A program made the position numbers and the translations under genes. Below the pieces are notes generated by a model. It was not told where the DNA came from and did no database searches. It was given only the letters and a program-made list of their open reading frames with translations. Below, one piece after another: positions 1 through 8,092 of a DNA stretch of 57,018 nucleotides; positions within the stretch are counted from its first letter, which is position 1, and each line of letters begins with the position of its first letter. Source of the stretch: Prevotella sp. (lineage in GTDB: Bacteria > Bacteroidota > Bacteroidia > Bacteroidales > Bacteroidaceae); contig JALFOF010000064.1 in NCBI GenBank assembly GCA_022773825.1, positions 1 to 57,018 on the forward strand. Direction: 5' to 3'.

Positions 1-1289
1 AGCCTACACTCGAGAGCCCTGTATATACCGAGCCTCTCGTATTCACCACAGAGGCCACCGTTAAGGCTATCGCTGTAGCCGACGGTTACACCGTCAGCGA
101 GGTGAACTCATTTGACGTTAAGCTCTACCACCAGGCTAAGGCACCAGTGGTTTACACCTCTGGCAACGAAAAAACGGAGGACGCTACCATCACTATCACC
201 AGCGAAGAAGGCGATGACGTAGCATTGTGGTACAACTTCTCTGGTTCTGCTGACACCCTCCAGTCAAGCAAGTACGTTGGACCTGTCGTAATAAAGCATG
301 CTGGTACCCTCACAGCCTTTGCTGTTGGCACGCCAGAGTCTGCTCTCGTGCAGTCTAACCTCGTTACAGCTGACATCAAGGCCAACATGAAGAAGGTTCG
401 TCGCGATGAGGTAGCACACTTCAAGGCCTCTGGCTGGAACACACTTGATAACCTCGTGCTCGATGGCACACCACAGACAGCATGGGCTAGTAGCAACTAC
501 TACTTTTCTTGGGGTAAGACCGCTACTATGAGCTACGAGAACGTTGGCGACCCTATTACTGACGCAGACGGAAACCCAATCATGGACGAGAACGGAAACT
601 TCATCTACAATACCGCTGACAAGCCTGCTTCTGTAACTAAGAACACAGCAGACCCAGACTGGCAGATAACTTCACGCGGTCAGGTGATGATTTATCAGGG
701 CAACAATGTTGGTATCAACATCGGTGACTTCGGCGGTTACAACCCAGAGCGTGCAGAGGATTACTTCGAGAACCTTGCAACAAACGCAGGTATCCAGTTG
801 GGTAGCATAGCATCAGGCGATAAGGCTACTGCTGCAATACAGTCAACAAATAAATACGCTGGCCCATTCAACGTGGTTGCAATAGTAGCTAATGCTAACG
901 GCGACAAGACCACAGGTGTTGGCAAACCAGCTAAGATTGCCATTCAGGTATCTACTGATAGCATCAACTGGGAGACCATAGGCGAAGAGTTTACCACAGC
1001 CTCTATCTACCGTTGCTATAAGAAGTTTGAGGTATCTTACGACAACGAGGCTCCTGCTTACGTTCGTCTTGCTTCTGTAAACATTTCATCTCAGAACGTA
1101 CACGACATCTATATCTTCAACCATGGCGAGAAGTCTATCGCAGAAGAAGAGGCTTACACTGGCGTAGAAGAGGTGAATGTAGCTGCTGAGCAGGGTGCTG
1201 CCAAGGCAGCGAAGGTGCTCAAGGGTGGCAGAATCGTTATCCTATGCGGCAATGCAGAGTTCACTACTGCGGGTGCAAGAATGAAGTAA
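1..1289 (+). CDS. Secreted protein with chitobiase-C-like domains, 5' end outside the window
   Basis: The reading frame is open from base 3, so the gene begins upstream and only its C-terminal part of about 428 residues is visible; the GTG at 102 is internal. The visible part starts with two short beta domains of the chitobiase/hexosaminidase C-terminal type (patterns such as TVKAIAVADGYT and GTLTAFAVGTPES), followed by a longer beta-rich region I do not recognise. It ends in GGRIVILCGNAEF and AGARMK, close to the tail of the next gene (GRLVIESNGKAYN, AGVEMR), which suggests a shared export or anchoring signal. Codons such as GCT, GGT, TCT and AAC are commoner than in neighbouring genes, as in highly expressed genes. 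Such domains often accompany polysaccharide-degrading enzymes; the catalytic part, if any, lies upstream. Confidence 0.75.
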   Translation, partial: PTLESPVYTEPLVFTTEATVKAIAVADGYTVSEVNSFDVKLYHQAKAPVVYTSGNEKTEDATITITSEEGDDVALWYNFSGSADTLQSSKYVGPVVIKHAGTLTAFAVGTPESALVQSNLVTADIKANMKKVRRDEVAHFKASGWNTLDNLVLDGTPQTAWASSNYYFSWGKTATMSYENVGDPITDADGNPIMDENGNFIYNTADKPASVTKNTADPDWQITSRGQVMIYQGNNVGINIGDFGGYNPERAEDYFENLATNAGIQLGSIASGDKATAAIQSTNKYAGPFNVVAIVANANGDKTTGVGKPAKIAIQVSTDSINWETIGEEFTTASIYRCYKKFEVSYDNEAPAYVRLASVNISSQNVHDIYIFNHGEKSIAEEEAYTGVEEVNVAAEQGAAKAAKVLKGGRIVILCGNAEFTTAGARMK

Positions 1290-1322
1290 TGGACAGTAAA
1301 TAGTTTAGAACCATAAAACAAC

Positions 1323-1370
1323 AAACACCTCGCAGGCATCATATCCATGCGAGGTGTTTATGTTTTTTAT
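1323..1370 (+). terminator. Rho-independent terminator after the secreted protein gene
   Basis: A perfect 12-bp stem (1323-1334 with 1348-1359) encloses a 13-base loop and is followed by a T-rich run. It separates the first gene from the PL4 lyase gene. Confidence 0.8.
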
Positions 1371-1387
1371 ATGAAAGATATACAGTA

Positions 1388-3265
1388 ATGAGAAGAATAA
1401 GCCTAATCATAGCACTCTTCTGCTTCTGTGTTATAGCAAAAGCTACCGATTTCACCGATGTCTCCATGACGGTGAACGGTATGGCGGTGAAGATGAACAA
1501 CGGCAAAATCGTCGTAACGATCGGCACCAACGGCAGGGTGAGCAGCTACAAATACAACACCACTAAGGAGCTCCTTGGCTCCAGCGGGATATACTTTGAC
1601 TACACCACAGCGCAGGGAAACAAAGCCCTTTCGCCCACGAAGCTGACGGTAGTGAAGGACACTCCCGAGATGTGCGAGGTGCTTTACAGCGCCACTTCGG
1701 GCAACACTATCTTTGAACAAGGCTACATAATGCGCAAGAATGTGGCGGGACTATACACCTACGTCATTGCCACGGGCACGGCGACGTCAGCCTCCGAGCC
1801 AATAAAAGAGGCGCGTGTGTGCTCCCGTCTCGCATCGACCATGCTGCAAGGCTATGTGGATTGGCGCATGAACGGCACCATACCGTCCAACGAGGCGATG
1901 TCGGTGGCGGAGAAAGAGGAGAACACCGTGCAGGATGCCACATACTATCTTGCCGACGGTTCCATATATACCAAGTACAATTGGGCTAACTATATCGCCG
2001 CAGACACGTTGCATGGACTGTCAGATAACTACTATGGTCTGTGGAATATCCCTGTCTCTTACGAGTGGATTAACGGTGGAGTGGAGCGTCAGGAGTTGAT
2101 GGTACACGCCACGAGCAAGTCGCCTATCACCATACAGATGTTGCAAGGCGAGCACCTTGGCGGCTCTGCCATGGTGCTTAACGATGGCGAGAAGAAGCTG
2201 TACGGACCCTTCCTCATCTACTCCAACATGAAGACCCCGAAGATAACAGGGCCTATTAACGACGCTAAGGCTATGGCGGCGCAGCAGCAGGAGGAGTGGC
2301 CGTACCAGTGGTTTGACAACGAGCTATACCCGAAGACGCGCGGAACGGTGCGTGGACACCTTAACGTCACCACCGGACAGCGTAATGACAGCGTGCGCAT
2401 CATCCTCGCACAAGAGAAGAATATCGACCCCGTGGCGCAGGTACATGGCTATCAGTTCTGGACAATCACCGATGAAATGGGCGATTTTTGCATTAAGAAT
2501 GTCCGTCCGGGCACGTATCATCTTTACGCATACGCCACCGCTGGCGATGTCACCGACATGCTTGAGGTGGACGACATCACCGTGACGGAGGGCGAGCAGA
2601 GCCTCGGCACCATAGACTGGACGCCCGTGCGCTACTCCGAGCAGCTGTGGATAATAGGCGAGAACAACCGCCGTTCCAGCGAGTTCTGCCTCAGTGACTC
2701 CATGCGCCAGTACGGTTTGTGGGATAAGGTGCCCGCTTCCTTGACCTATGTGATAGGTAAGAGCAACCCCAAGACCAACTGGTACTACGCTCAGACCAAG
2801 GCCGGCACGTGGACGATAGGCTTCACCCTCGACAAGACATATAAGGGTACGGCGAGCCTTACCGCCTCCCTCGCAGGCGCGACGAATGCCGGTTCCACCG
2901 TAGCGGTGAAGGTTAACGGCGTGTCACGCGGCACGTGGAAGCCTGGTGTCAACGATGCCGCCATCTACCGCAGTGCCATACAGAGCGGCAGGCATTGGCT
3001 AATGAACTGCACCTTCCCTGCCTCCGCGCTGAAGAAGGGTTCCAACACCGTTACGCTGACCATGTCAGGCAACGGCAAGAACGGCGGTTTCATGTACGAT
3101 TGCATCAAGTTGGAGGCAGGCAGCCTTGTCACCTCCGTGCTCGGTGTCAGCGATGCAGCGGAGCAGTCGGCGCAGCCTTCTGTCGTGAAATACGTGCGCG
3201 ATGGCAGGCTTGTCATCGAAAGCAACGGCAAAGCGTATAACGTTGCTGGTGTGGAGATGCGTTGA
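1388..3265 (+). CDS. Rhamnogalacturonan lyase, polysaccharide lyase family 4
   Basis: Predicted secreted lyase of 625 aa that cleaves the rhamnogalacturonan-I backbone of pectin by beta-elimination. A signal peptide covers about residues 1-19. The three-domain PL4 layout is visible: a catalytic beta-sandwich (about 25-320), an FnIII-like middle domain (about 325-415, PGTYHLYAYA) and a C-terminal CBM-like domain (about 420-595, beginning LWIIGENNRRSSEF). By comparison with fungal RGL4, K196 in YTKYNW and H256 in GEHLGG are the likely catalytic pair; this mapping is inferred without an alignment. The last residues (GRLVIESNGKAYNVAGVEMR) resemble the tail of the preceding protein. Terminators flank the gene, so it looks monocistronic. 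It indicates growth on plant cell-wall pectin. Confidence 0.88.
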   Translation: MRRISLIIALFCFCVIAKATDFTDVSMTVNGMAVKMNNGKIVVTIGTNGRVSSYKYNTTKELLGSSGIYFDYTTAQGNKALSPTKLTVVKDTPEMCEVLYSATSGNTIFEQGYIMRKNVAGLYTYVIATGTATSASEPIKEARVCSRLASTMLQGYVDWRMNGTIPSNEAMSVAEKEENTVQDATYYLADGSIYTKYNWANYIAADTLHGLSDNYYGLWNIPVSYEWINGGVERQELMVHATSKSPITIQMLQGEHLGGSAMVLNDGEKKLYGPFLIYSNMKTPKITGPINDAKAMAAQQQEEWPYQWFDNELYPKTRGTVRGHLNVTTGQRNDSVRIILAQEKNIDPVAQVHGYQFWTITDEMGDFCIKNVRPGTYHLYAYATAGDVTDMLEVDDITVTEGEQSLGTIDWTPVRYSEQLWIIGENNRRSSEFCLSDSMRQYGLWDKVPASLTYVIGKSNPKTNWYYAQTKAGTWTIGFTLDKTYKGTASLTASLAGATNAGSTVAVKVNGVSRGTWKPGVNDAAIYRSAIQSGRHWLMNCTFPASALKKGSNTVTLTMSGNGKNGGFMYDCIKLEAGSLVTSVLGVSDAAEQSAQPSVVKYVRDGRLVIESNGKAYNVAGVEMR

Positions 3266-3296
3266 TGGCTATATGGCTGGACAGAGAATGTAAATA

Positions 3297-3344
3297 AACA
3301 ACACGGCATCTTCTTGCCTATAAGCAGGAGGATGCCGTGTTGTT
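3297..3344 (+). terminator. Terminator after the PL4 lyase gene
   Basis: A 14-bp perfect outer stem (3297-3310 with 3331-3344) continues inward through a further stretch that includes G-U pairs, down to a 6-base loop, and is followed by TTTTATAG. Confidence 0.85.
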
Positions 3345-3389
3345 TTATAGAGATAGGTTATAAAAACCATGTTCTATTGTAGTTAAGAG

Positions 3390-3534
3390 CATAAAAATAA
3401 CTCCGAAGAATGCAGCGCGCTCCTCACGGAGAGACAAGGCATTTTCGGAGTGAATAGTAAAAATTACTACCAACTATACTACGTACTAACTAACTAATTT
3501 TCTATATCTAAATTTACAAACCTTTTTCCTTTGA
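3390..3534 (-). ncRNA. Candidate small RNA of about 145 nt
   Basis: The 460-bp gap between the lyase gene and ung has no convincing protein gene. On the minus strand it carries a full promoter (3540-3571) and, downstream, a strong hairpin at 3401-3450: CTCCGAA pairs with TTCGGAG, one bulge, then AATGC pairs with GCATT, with an inner CTCC-GTGA-GGAG loop. A T-rich run (TTATTTTTATG, plus-strand 3390-3400) follows. Promoter, hairpin and T-run together predict a discrete transcript. A 19-codon frame (3383-3442) crosses the hairpin and is probably chance. I do not recognise an RNA family. Confidence 0.5.
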
Positions 3535-3539
3535 TGTTG

Positions 3540-3571
3540 CAAAGGTAGTGATTATTGCGAAAAAGAGCAAA
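3540..3571 (-). promoter_or_regulatory. Bacteroidota-type promoter driving the candidate small RNA
   Basis: On the minus strand TTTG (3568-3571) is followed after exactly 20 bases by TACCTTTG (3540-3547), an exact match to the -33/-7 form described for the Bacteroides primary sigma factor. The transcript would start near 3534 and run away from ung. Confidence 0.65.
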
Positions 3572-3685
3572 TAAGAATGTTTCAAAAATACGAAAAAAAA
3601 TAACATCATTTGCCATTTTACGTATTAATTGCGCTATATCAATACGTTTTGCGGTCGTTTGAGCCATTTTTTAGATTAAAAACAC

Positions 3686-3693
3686 TAACTTTG
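3686..3693 (+). promoter_or_regulatory. -7 element of the ung promoter
   Basis: TAACTTTG lies 31 bp before the ung start codon and predicts a start near 3700. The nearest TTTG (3658-3661) is 24 bp upstream, a little farther than usual, so the -33 part is uncertain. Confidence 0.5.
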
Positions 3694-3724
3694 CAGCAGA
3701 GAAACAAAAATTTAGTCACTTAAC

Positions 3725-4417
3725 ATGATACAGATAGAAGAAACATGGCTCGCAGCTCTTGGCGCGGAGTTTGACAAGGAGTATTTCCGTAATCTCACTG
3801 CTTTCGTACACGAGGAGTATCGCCATAACGTGTGCTATCCTCCGGGAAAGGATATCTTCAACGCCTTCAACCTGTGCCCCCTGCCTGCCGTCAAGGTGGT
3901 GATACTGGGGCAAGACCCGTACCACGGCGCGGGCCAGGCGGAGGGGCTATGCTTCTCAGTGAAGGAGGGTGTGGACCTGCCGCCATCGCTTGTCAATATT
4001 TTCAAGGAGATAAAGGCTGACGTTGGCACCGTGCCCGAGGTGCTGACAGATGCTGCAGGAAGGCGTAAATACAATGGCAGCCTGCGCAGATGGGCGCGTC
4101 AGGGCGTCTTTCTGCTAAACGCCACGCTGACGGTGCGTGAGCATCAGGCCGCCTCACACCAGCGACATGGGTGGGAGGAGTTCACCGATGCGGTGATAAA
4201 GATCGTCTCCGACAGTTGCGAGCACGTGGTATTCCTGCTCTGGGGCACCCCCGCGCGCTCCAAGAAGAAGCTCATCGACACTACCAAACACCTCGTGCTG
4301 GAGGCTGTGCACCCCTCGCCGCTGTCGGCAAACCGTGGGGGTTGGTTTGGTAACCATCATTTCTCACGTTGCAATGCGTGGCTGCGGGAACATGGATTGG
4401 AAGAGATAGAGTGGTGA
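3725..4417 (+). CDS. ung: Uracil-DNA glycosylase, family 1
   Basis: Removes uracil from DNA as the first step of base excision repair in the cytoplasm. The protein has 230 aa, usual for the family. The water-activating motif GQDPYH is at 62-67 (D64 catalytic) and the DNA-intercalating loop HPSPLSANRG starts at H196; the uracil-pocket Asn lies in LLNATLTV near 132. The ATG at 3725 fits the position of the -7 element and leaves a short leader. The gene stands alone between the candidate small RNA and its own terminator. All key residues are present. Confidence 0.97.
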   Translation: MIQIEETWLAALGAEFDKEYFRNLTAFVHEEYRHNVCYPPGKDIFNAFNLCPLPAVKVVILGQDPYHGAGQAEGLCFSVKEGVDLPPSLVNIFKEIKADVGTVPEVLTDAAGRRKYNGSLRRWARQGVFLLNATLTVREHQAASHQRHGWEEFTDAVIKIVSDSCEHVVFLLWGTPARSKKKLIDTTKHLVLEAVHPSPLSANRGGWFGNHHFSRCNAWLREHGLEEIEW

Positions 4418-4439
4418 GGAAACTGCCGCAAGGATGCAA

Positions 4440-4484
4440 AAAACGCCCATTTCATCGGTGTCTGCCGATTGTTATGGGCGTTTT
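4440..4484 (+). terminator. Terminator after ung
   Basis: An 11-bp perfect stem (4440-4450 with 4474-4484, AAAACGCCCAT with its complement) is followed by TTTC and TTTG. Confidence 0.8.
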
Positions 4485-4545
4485 CTTTGTGCTCTTTTCT
4501 GACAGCCTCGGCGTGGTTGTTGCGTGATAGCTATGGGGTAGGAAA

Positions 4546-4630
4546 GTAAAAGCATAGCGATTGCGAGGTAAGGGCATAGCGATTACGATGTAAAAGCATA
4601 GCTATTACGGAGTAAAAGCATAGCAATTGC
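4546..4630. repeat. 22-bp-period dyad array, copy 1 (4 units)
   Basis: Four units start at 4546, 4568, 4590 and 4612. Each is a 19-bp sequence of the form GTAAnnGCnnnGCnnTTAC (last C preceded by A or G), separated by 3-bp spacers. The array sits between convergent ung and gpmI. The rest of this 506-bp gap holds the 66-bp GC-rich repeats and two terminators. Confidence 0.85.
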
Positions 4631-4648
4631 GGCGGAGGGCGGCTGGTT

Positions 4649-4840
4649 TAGGCGCGCTGACGCACGCCTCACATGGCGGAGGGGCGTGCGTGCAGGGTGA
4701 TGGGGATGGCGGCATAGGCGCGCTGACGCGCGCCTCACACGGCGGAGGGGTTTGCGTGCAGGGTGATGGAGGCGGCGGCATAGGCGTGCTGACGCGCACC
4801 TCACATGGCGGAGGGGTGCGCAGGGAGGGTGATGGGGGCG
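4649..4840. repeat. GC-rich 66-bp tandem repeat, nearly 3 copies
   Basis: Copies begin at 4649, 4715 and 4781, each opening TAGGCG(C/T)GCTGACGC and containing CTCACA(T/C)GGCGGAGGGG. The third copy is diverged at its end. Because 66 is divisible by three, every frame stays open and shows a 22-residue repeat; the composition (Gly/Arg/Ala-rich in all frames) and lack of a promoter argue that it is non-coding. Confidence 0.8.
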
Positions 4841-4860
4841 TGTGGGTAGGGTGAGGGGGG

Positions 4861-4896
4861 AAACAAAAAGAGCGCAGCCGATATGTGGCCGCGCTC
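4861..4896 (-). terminator. Terminator after gpmI
   Basis: On the minus strand a 10-bp stem with one G-U pair (4870-4879 with 4887-4896, GAGCGC outer part) is followed by TTTTTGTTT. It lies 28 bp past the gpmI stop codon. Confidence 0.85.
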
Positions 4897-4923
4897 CCCA
4901 AAAGATTGTATTAGGTTGTAGAA

Positions 4924-6444
4924 TTAGTCTGTGATGAGGTTCTCACCCGTCATGTCTGCCGGCTGCTCCAGTCCCATAATGTGGAGGATTGTTGGTGCTA
5001 CGTCGGCGAGGCGGCCGTCCTTGATGGTGGCAGAGTTGTTGTCTGTCACGTAGATGCAAGGTACGGGGTTGAGTGAGTGCGCCGTGTTTGGAGTGCCGTC
5101 GGCGTTGATTGCGTTGTCCGCATTGCCGTGGTCGGCTATTATTATCGCCTCGTAGCCAGTGGCTTTCGCGGCTTCTATCACGTCGCGTACGCAGTTATCG
5201 ACAGCAACTACCGCCTTGGCAATGGCGTTATACACGCCCGTGTGTCCCACCATGTCGCCGTTTGCGAAGTTTACTACGATGAAGTCGTACTTGTCTTCCT
5301 TTATCGCCTCCACCAGTTTGTCCTTCACTTCGTATGCTGACATCTCAGGCTTGAGGTCGTATGTGGCAACCTTCGGCGATGCCACGAGTATGCGGTCCTC
5401 GCCCTCGTAGGGTGCTTCGCGGCCGCCGTTGAAGAAGAATGTCACGTGCGCGTACTTCTCTGTCTCCGCCGTGTGCAGCTGCTTCTTGCCCTGTTGTGAC
5501 AGGTATTCGCCGAGAGTATTCTCCACATTCTCCTTGGGGAAGAGTATGCCCACGCCCTTGAAGGACGCGTCGTAGGGGGTCATGCAGTAGTATTTCAGCC
5601 CCGGTATGGTCTGCATACCCTCCTCGGGCATATCCTGCTGCGTGAGCACCTGTGTGAGTTCCTTGGCGCGGTCGTTACGGAAGTTGATGAATATCACCAC
5701 GTCTCCCTCGTCTATAGTGCCGTTGACGGAGGCGTTTGTTATAGCCTTTATGAACTCGTCGGTCACGCCTTCGTCGTAGCTCTCCTGCATAGCCTGCACC
5801 ATGTCGTCAGCCTTCTTGCCCTCACCTTTCACGATAAGGTCGTAAGCCTCTTTCACACGATTCCAGCGCTTGTCGCGGTCCATGGCGTAGAAGCGGCCTA
5901 TGATGCTCGCTATGTTAGCGTCATTCTCCTTGCATTTCGCGTCCACCTGCTCTATGAAGCCCTTGCCTGACCTTGGGTCCGTGTCGCGTCCGTCCATGAA
6001 GCAGTGTACGAAGAGCTGCTGTGACAGCCCGTACTGCTTGCCCACCTCGATGAGCTTGAAGAGGTGGTCGAGTGAGGAGTGCACGCCGCCGTTGGATGTC
6101 AGTCCCATGAGGTGCAGCTTCTTGCCGTTTGCTTTGGCGTATTCGTAAGCCTCTTTTACCTGCGGGTTATCCACTATGGAGCCGTCAGCGCAGGCACGGT
6201 TGATTTTCACGAGGTCTTGATAGACTATGCGTCCCGCGCCGATGTTGAGGTGACCCACCTCTGAGTTGCCCATCTGCCCGTCGGGAAGACCTACGTCTTC
6301 GCCGGAAGCCTGGAGCTGTGATACACTGCTTACAGCCTGGAGGTAGTCCAGGTAGGGCGTGGGGGTGTTGAAAATCACGTCGCCCTTGCCGTGTTTGCCG
6401 ATTCCCCATCCGTCGAGAATCATCAAAAGAGCTTTTTTTGCCAT
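4924..6444 (-). CDS. gpmI: 2,3-bisphosphoglycerate-independent phosphoglycerate mutase
   Basis: Interconverts 3- and 2-phosphoglycerate in glycolysis, using two Mn ions in the cytoplasm. I place the start at the ATG at 6444 ([14 protein letters not shown]), giving 506 aa, the usual length. The frame stays open upstream to 6666, but that stretch would cross the promoter and the MraZ box and is not protein-like. Visible motifs: the metal-binding DGWG near the N-terminus, the phospho-serine motif [27 protein letters not shown], and the late metal ligands in [10 protein letters not shown] and IADHGNAD. It is transcribed divergently from mraZ and ends in its own terminator. Confidence 0.96.
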   Translation of the reverse strand: MAKKALLMILDGWGIGKHGKGDVIFNTPTPYLDYLQAVSSVSQLQASGEDVGLPDGQMGNSEVGHLNIGAGRIVYQDLVKINRACADGSIVDNPQVKEAYEYAKANGKKLHLMGLTSNGGVHSSLDHLFKLIEVGKQYGLSQQLFVHCFMDGRDTDPRSGKGFIEQVDAKCKENDANIASIIGRFYAMDRDKRWNRVKEAYDLIVKGEGKKADDMVQAMQESYDEGVTDEFIKAITNASVNGTIDEGDVVIFINFRNDRAKELTQVLTQQDMPEEGMQTIPGLKYYCMTPYDASFKGVGILFPKENVENTLGEYLSQQGKKQLHTAETEKYAHVTFFFNGGREAPYEGEDRILVASPKVATYDLKPEMSAYEVKDKLVEAIKEDKYDFIVVNFANGDMVGHTGVYNAIAKAVVAVDNCVRDVIEAAKATGYEAIIIADHGNADNAINADGTPNTAHSLNPVPCIYVTDNNSATIKDGRLADVAPTILHIMGLEQPADMTGENLITD

Positions 6445-6485
6445 ATTATTTTCTGTTGTGTTGAATGGTCTTCGCTTTCTCACTG

Positions 6486-6493
6486 CAAAGTTA
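6486..6493 (-). promoter_or_regulatory. -7 element of the gpmI promoter
   Basis: The minus strand reads TAACTTTG here, 41 bp before the gpmI ATG. No clear TTTG is found 19-21 bp upstream, so only the -7 half is supported. Confidence 0.5.
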
Positions 6494-6560
6494 CTGCAAT
6501 GCCACGAAATAGGGGTCACGAAATTGTTAAATAATAATAAATACGTGTTTCGTATGAAAA

Positions 6561-6590
6561 AAGTGGGGAAAAGTGGGGAGAAGTGGGGAA
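6561..6590 (+). promoter_or_regulatory. MraZ-binding box, three TGGGG direct repeats
   Basis: Three copies of AAGTGGGG(A) follow head to tail with a 10-bp period, so TGGGG occurs at 6564, 6574 and 6584 with 5-bp spacers. This is the arrangement known for E. coli MraZ (TGGGN repeated with 5-nt spacers) and resembles the Mycoplasma AAAGTG boxes. The site ends 7 bp before the mraZ -7 element, where a bound protein would block RNA polymerase, so autoregulation of the dcw operon is predicted. Confidence 0.75.
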
Positions 6591-6597
6591 TTTTTTG

Positions 6598-6605
6598 TAA
6601 CTTTG
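6598..6605 (+). promoter_or_regulatory. -7 element of the mraZ / dcw promoter
   Basis: TAACTTTG lies directly after the MraZ box and 33 bp before the GTG start of mraZ. The expected -33 position falls inside the box repeats and is not a good TTTG, consistent with a regulated promoter. Confidence 0.6.
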
Positions 6606-6638
6606 CCTGCAAAAAGAATATTATAATAAACAACGCAC

Positions 6639-7088
6639 GTGAGATTTTTGGGAAACATAGAGGCAAAGACTGACGCGAAAGGGCGTGTCTTTCTGCCTGC
6701 GACCTTCAGGAAAGTGTTGCAGACAGAGGGCGTGGAGCAGCTCGTGATGCGCAAGGATGTGCATGAGAGATGCCTCGTGCTTTACCCCGAGAGCGTGTGG
6801 AACGAGCAGATGGACCGGCTGCGCGCCAGGCTTAACAGGTGGAACCGCCAGCAGCAACAGATATTCCGCCAGTTCGTCAGCGACGTGGAGCTGGTGGCAC
6901 TCGATGGCAATGGCCGCTTCCTCATATCGCGCCGCTATCAGGAGATGGCAGGGATAGAGCAGGCGGTGCGCTTCATCGGAGTTGGCGACACCATCGAGAT
7001 ATGGGCTGCCAACGGCGAGGAGGAGCCGTTCATGGACGCTGACGCCTTCGGCGACGCGTTGGAAGGGCTTATGGATGATATAGCTTAA
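6639..7088 (+). CDS. mraZ: Transcriptional regulator MraZ
   Basis: DNA-binding regulator of the dcw cluster, 149 aa. It has the two expected SpoVT/AbrB-like halves with a DxxxR motif each: DAKGR near residue 12 and DGNGR near residue 90. The start is a GTG, giving [16 protein letters not shown], which matches the usual short lead before the first motif; no ATG is available upstream of it. It is the first gene of the cluster, 4 bp before rsmH, and sits just downstream of three TGGGG repeats that match the known target of E. coli MraZ. Confidence 0.93.
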   Translation: MRFLGNIEAKTDAKGRVFLPATFRKVLQTEGVEQLVMRKDVHERCLVLYPESVWNEQMDRLRARLNRWNRQQQQIFRQFVSDVELVALDGNGRFLISRRYQEMAGIEQAVRFIGVGDTIEIWAANGEEEPFMDADAFGDALEGLMDDIA

Positions 7089-7092
7089 AGAG

Positions 7093-8040
7093 ATGGAAGA
7101 GCAAGCATACCACATACCAGTGCTGTTAGAAGAGAGCATAGACGGCATGGGCGTGAAGCCTGGTGGCGTGTATGTTGATGTCACATTCGGCGGCGGTGGG
7201 CACAGCAGCGAGATAGTACGACGCTTGAAAGGCAAAGGGAGACTGTTCTCTTTCGACCAGGACGCCGACGCCGAGCGTAACGTCGACGCCTCGCCGGAGT
7301 TGTCGGAAGCGCGGGAGAAGGGCGTGTTCACCTTCGTGAGGAGCAACTTCCGCTATCTGAAGAACTGGATGCGCTACTACGGTGTGGACCATGTGGACGG
7401 CTTGTTGGCAGACCTTGGCGTGTCAAGCCACCACTTCGACGACGAGACACGAGGGTTCTCCTTCCGCTTCGACGCACCGCTGGACATGAGGATGAATACC
7501 CGTGCCGGAATCACGGCGGCCGAAGTGCTGAACAGCTACGACGAGGCGAGGCTGGCAGACATATTCTACTACTACGGCGAACTGAAGACATCGCGCCGCA
7601 TAGCCGCCGCCATTGTCAAGGCAAGACAGCAGAAAGAGATAAGAACCACGCAGGATTTCCTGCACGTGGTGGAGCCTTTCTTCAAGCGGGAACGTGAGAA
7701 AAAGGATATGGCAAAGCTCTTTCAGGCACTCAGAATAGAAGTGAACCACGAGATGGAGGCGTTGAAAGAGATGCTCAACGCTGCAACGGAGGTGCTCGGA
7801 GAGGGTGGGAGACTGAGCGTGATAACATACCATAGCCTCGAGGACCGCATCGTAAAGAACGTTATGAAGGCTGGCAACGCGGACGGAAAACGTGAAGCCG
7901 ACTTCTTCGGTAGGGTACATTCGCCCTACAAGGCGGTGAACAGCAAGGTGACAGTGCCGTCAAACGAGGAACAACAGCGTAACCCCCGCTCAAGAAGCGC
8001 GAAGCTGCGCATAGCCGAGAAGACAGAGGCGGAAGAGTAA
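7093..8040 (+). CDS. rsmH: 16S rRNA (cytosine(1402)-N(4))-methyltransferase
   Basis: Adds the N4-methyl group to C1402 of 16S rRNA in the ribosomal P site, using S-adenosylmethionine. The protein has 315 aa, normal for the family. The start HIPVLLEE and the SAM-binding glycine motif VDVTFGGGGHS (about 28-38) are typical, as are LADLGVSSHHFDDETRGFSFRFDAPLDMRMN and the late ITYHSLEDRIVK. It lies 4 bp after mraZ in the order found in most bacteria, so it is surely cotranscribed with it. Confidence 0.97.
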   Translation: MEEQAYHIPVLLEESIDGMGVKPGGVYVDVTFGGGGHSSEIVRRLKGKGRLFSFDQDADAERNVDASPELSEAREKGVFTFVRSNFRYLKNWMRYYGVDHVDGLLADLGVSSHHFDDETRGFSFRFDAPLDMRMNTRAGITAAEVLNSYDEARLADIFYYYGELKTSRRIAAAIVKARQQKEIRTTQDFLHVVEPFFKREREKKDMAKLFQALRIEVNHEMEALKEMLNAATEVLGEGGRLSVITYHSLEDRIVKNVMKAGNADGKREADFFGRVHSPYKAVNSKVTVPSNEEQQRNPRSRSAKLRIAEKTEAEE

Positions 8041-8092
8041 GACGGCAGGCAAATAAAGCAGACAACGGCGGCATGGCGCCGCGATAAAAGAG

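Noticed and set aside
3383..3442. 19-codon frame within the candidate small RNA as a gene
   Set aside because: It coincides with the hairpin arms and T-run, so structure explains the sequence better than coding.
4583..4901. Arg/Pro/Gly-rich reading frames on both strands of the GC-rich repeat
   Set aside because: They arise because a 66-bp repeat keeps all frames open; no promoter, no start context, no protein-like composition.
6445..6666. N-terminal extension of gpmI up to 6666
   Set aside because: It would run across the promoter and the MraZ box and lacks similarity to the enzyme, which begins normally at 6444.
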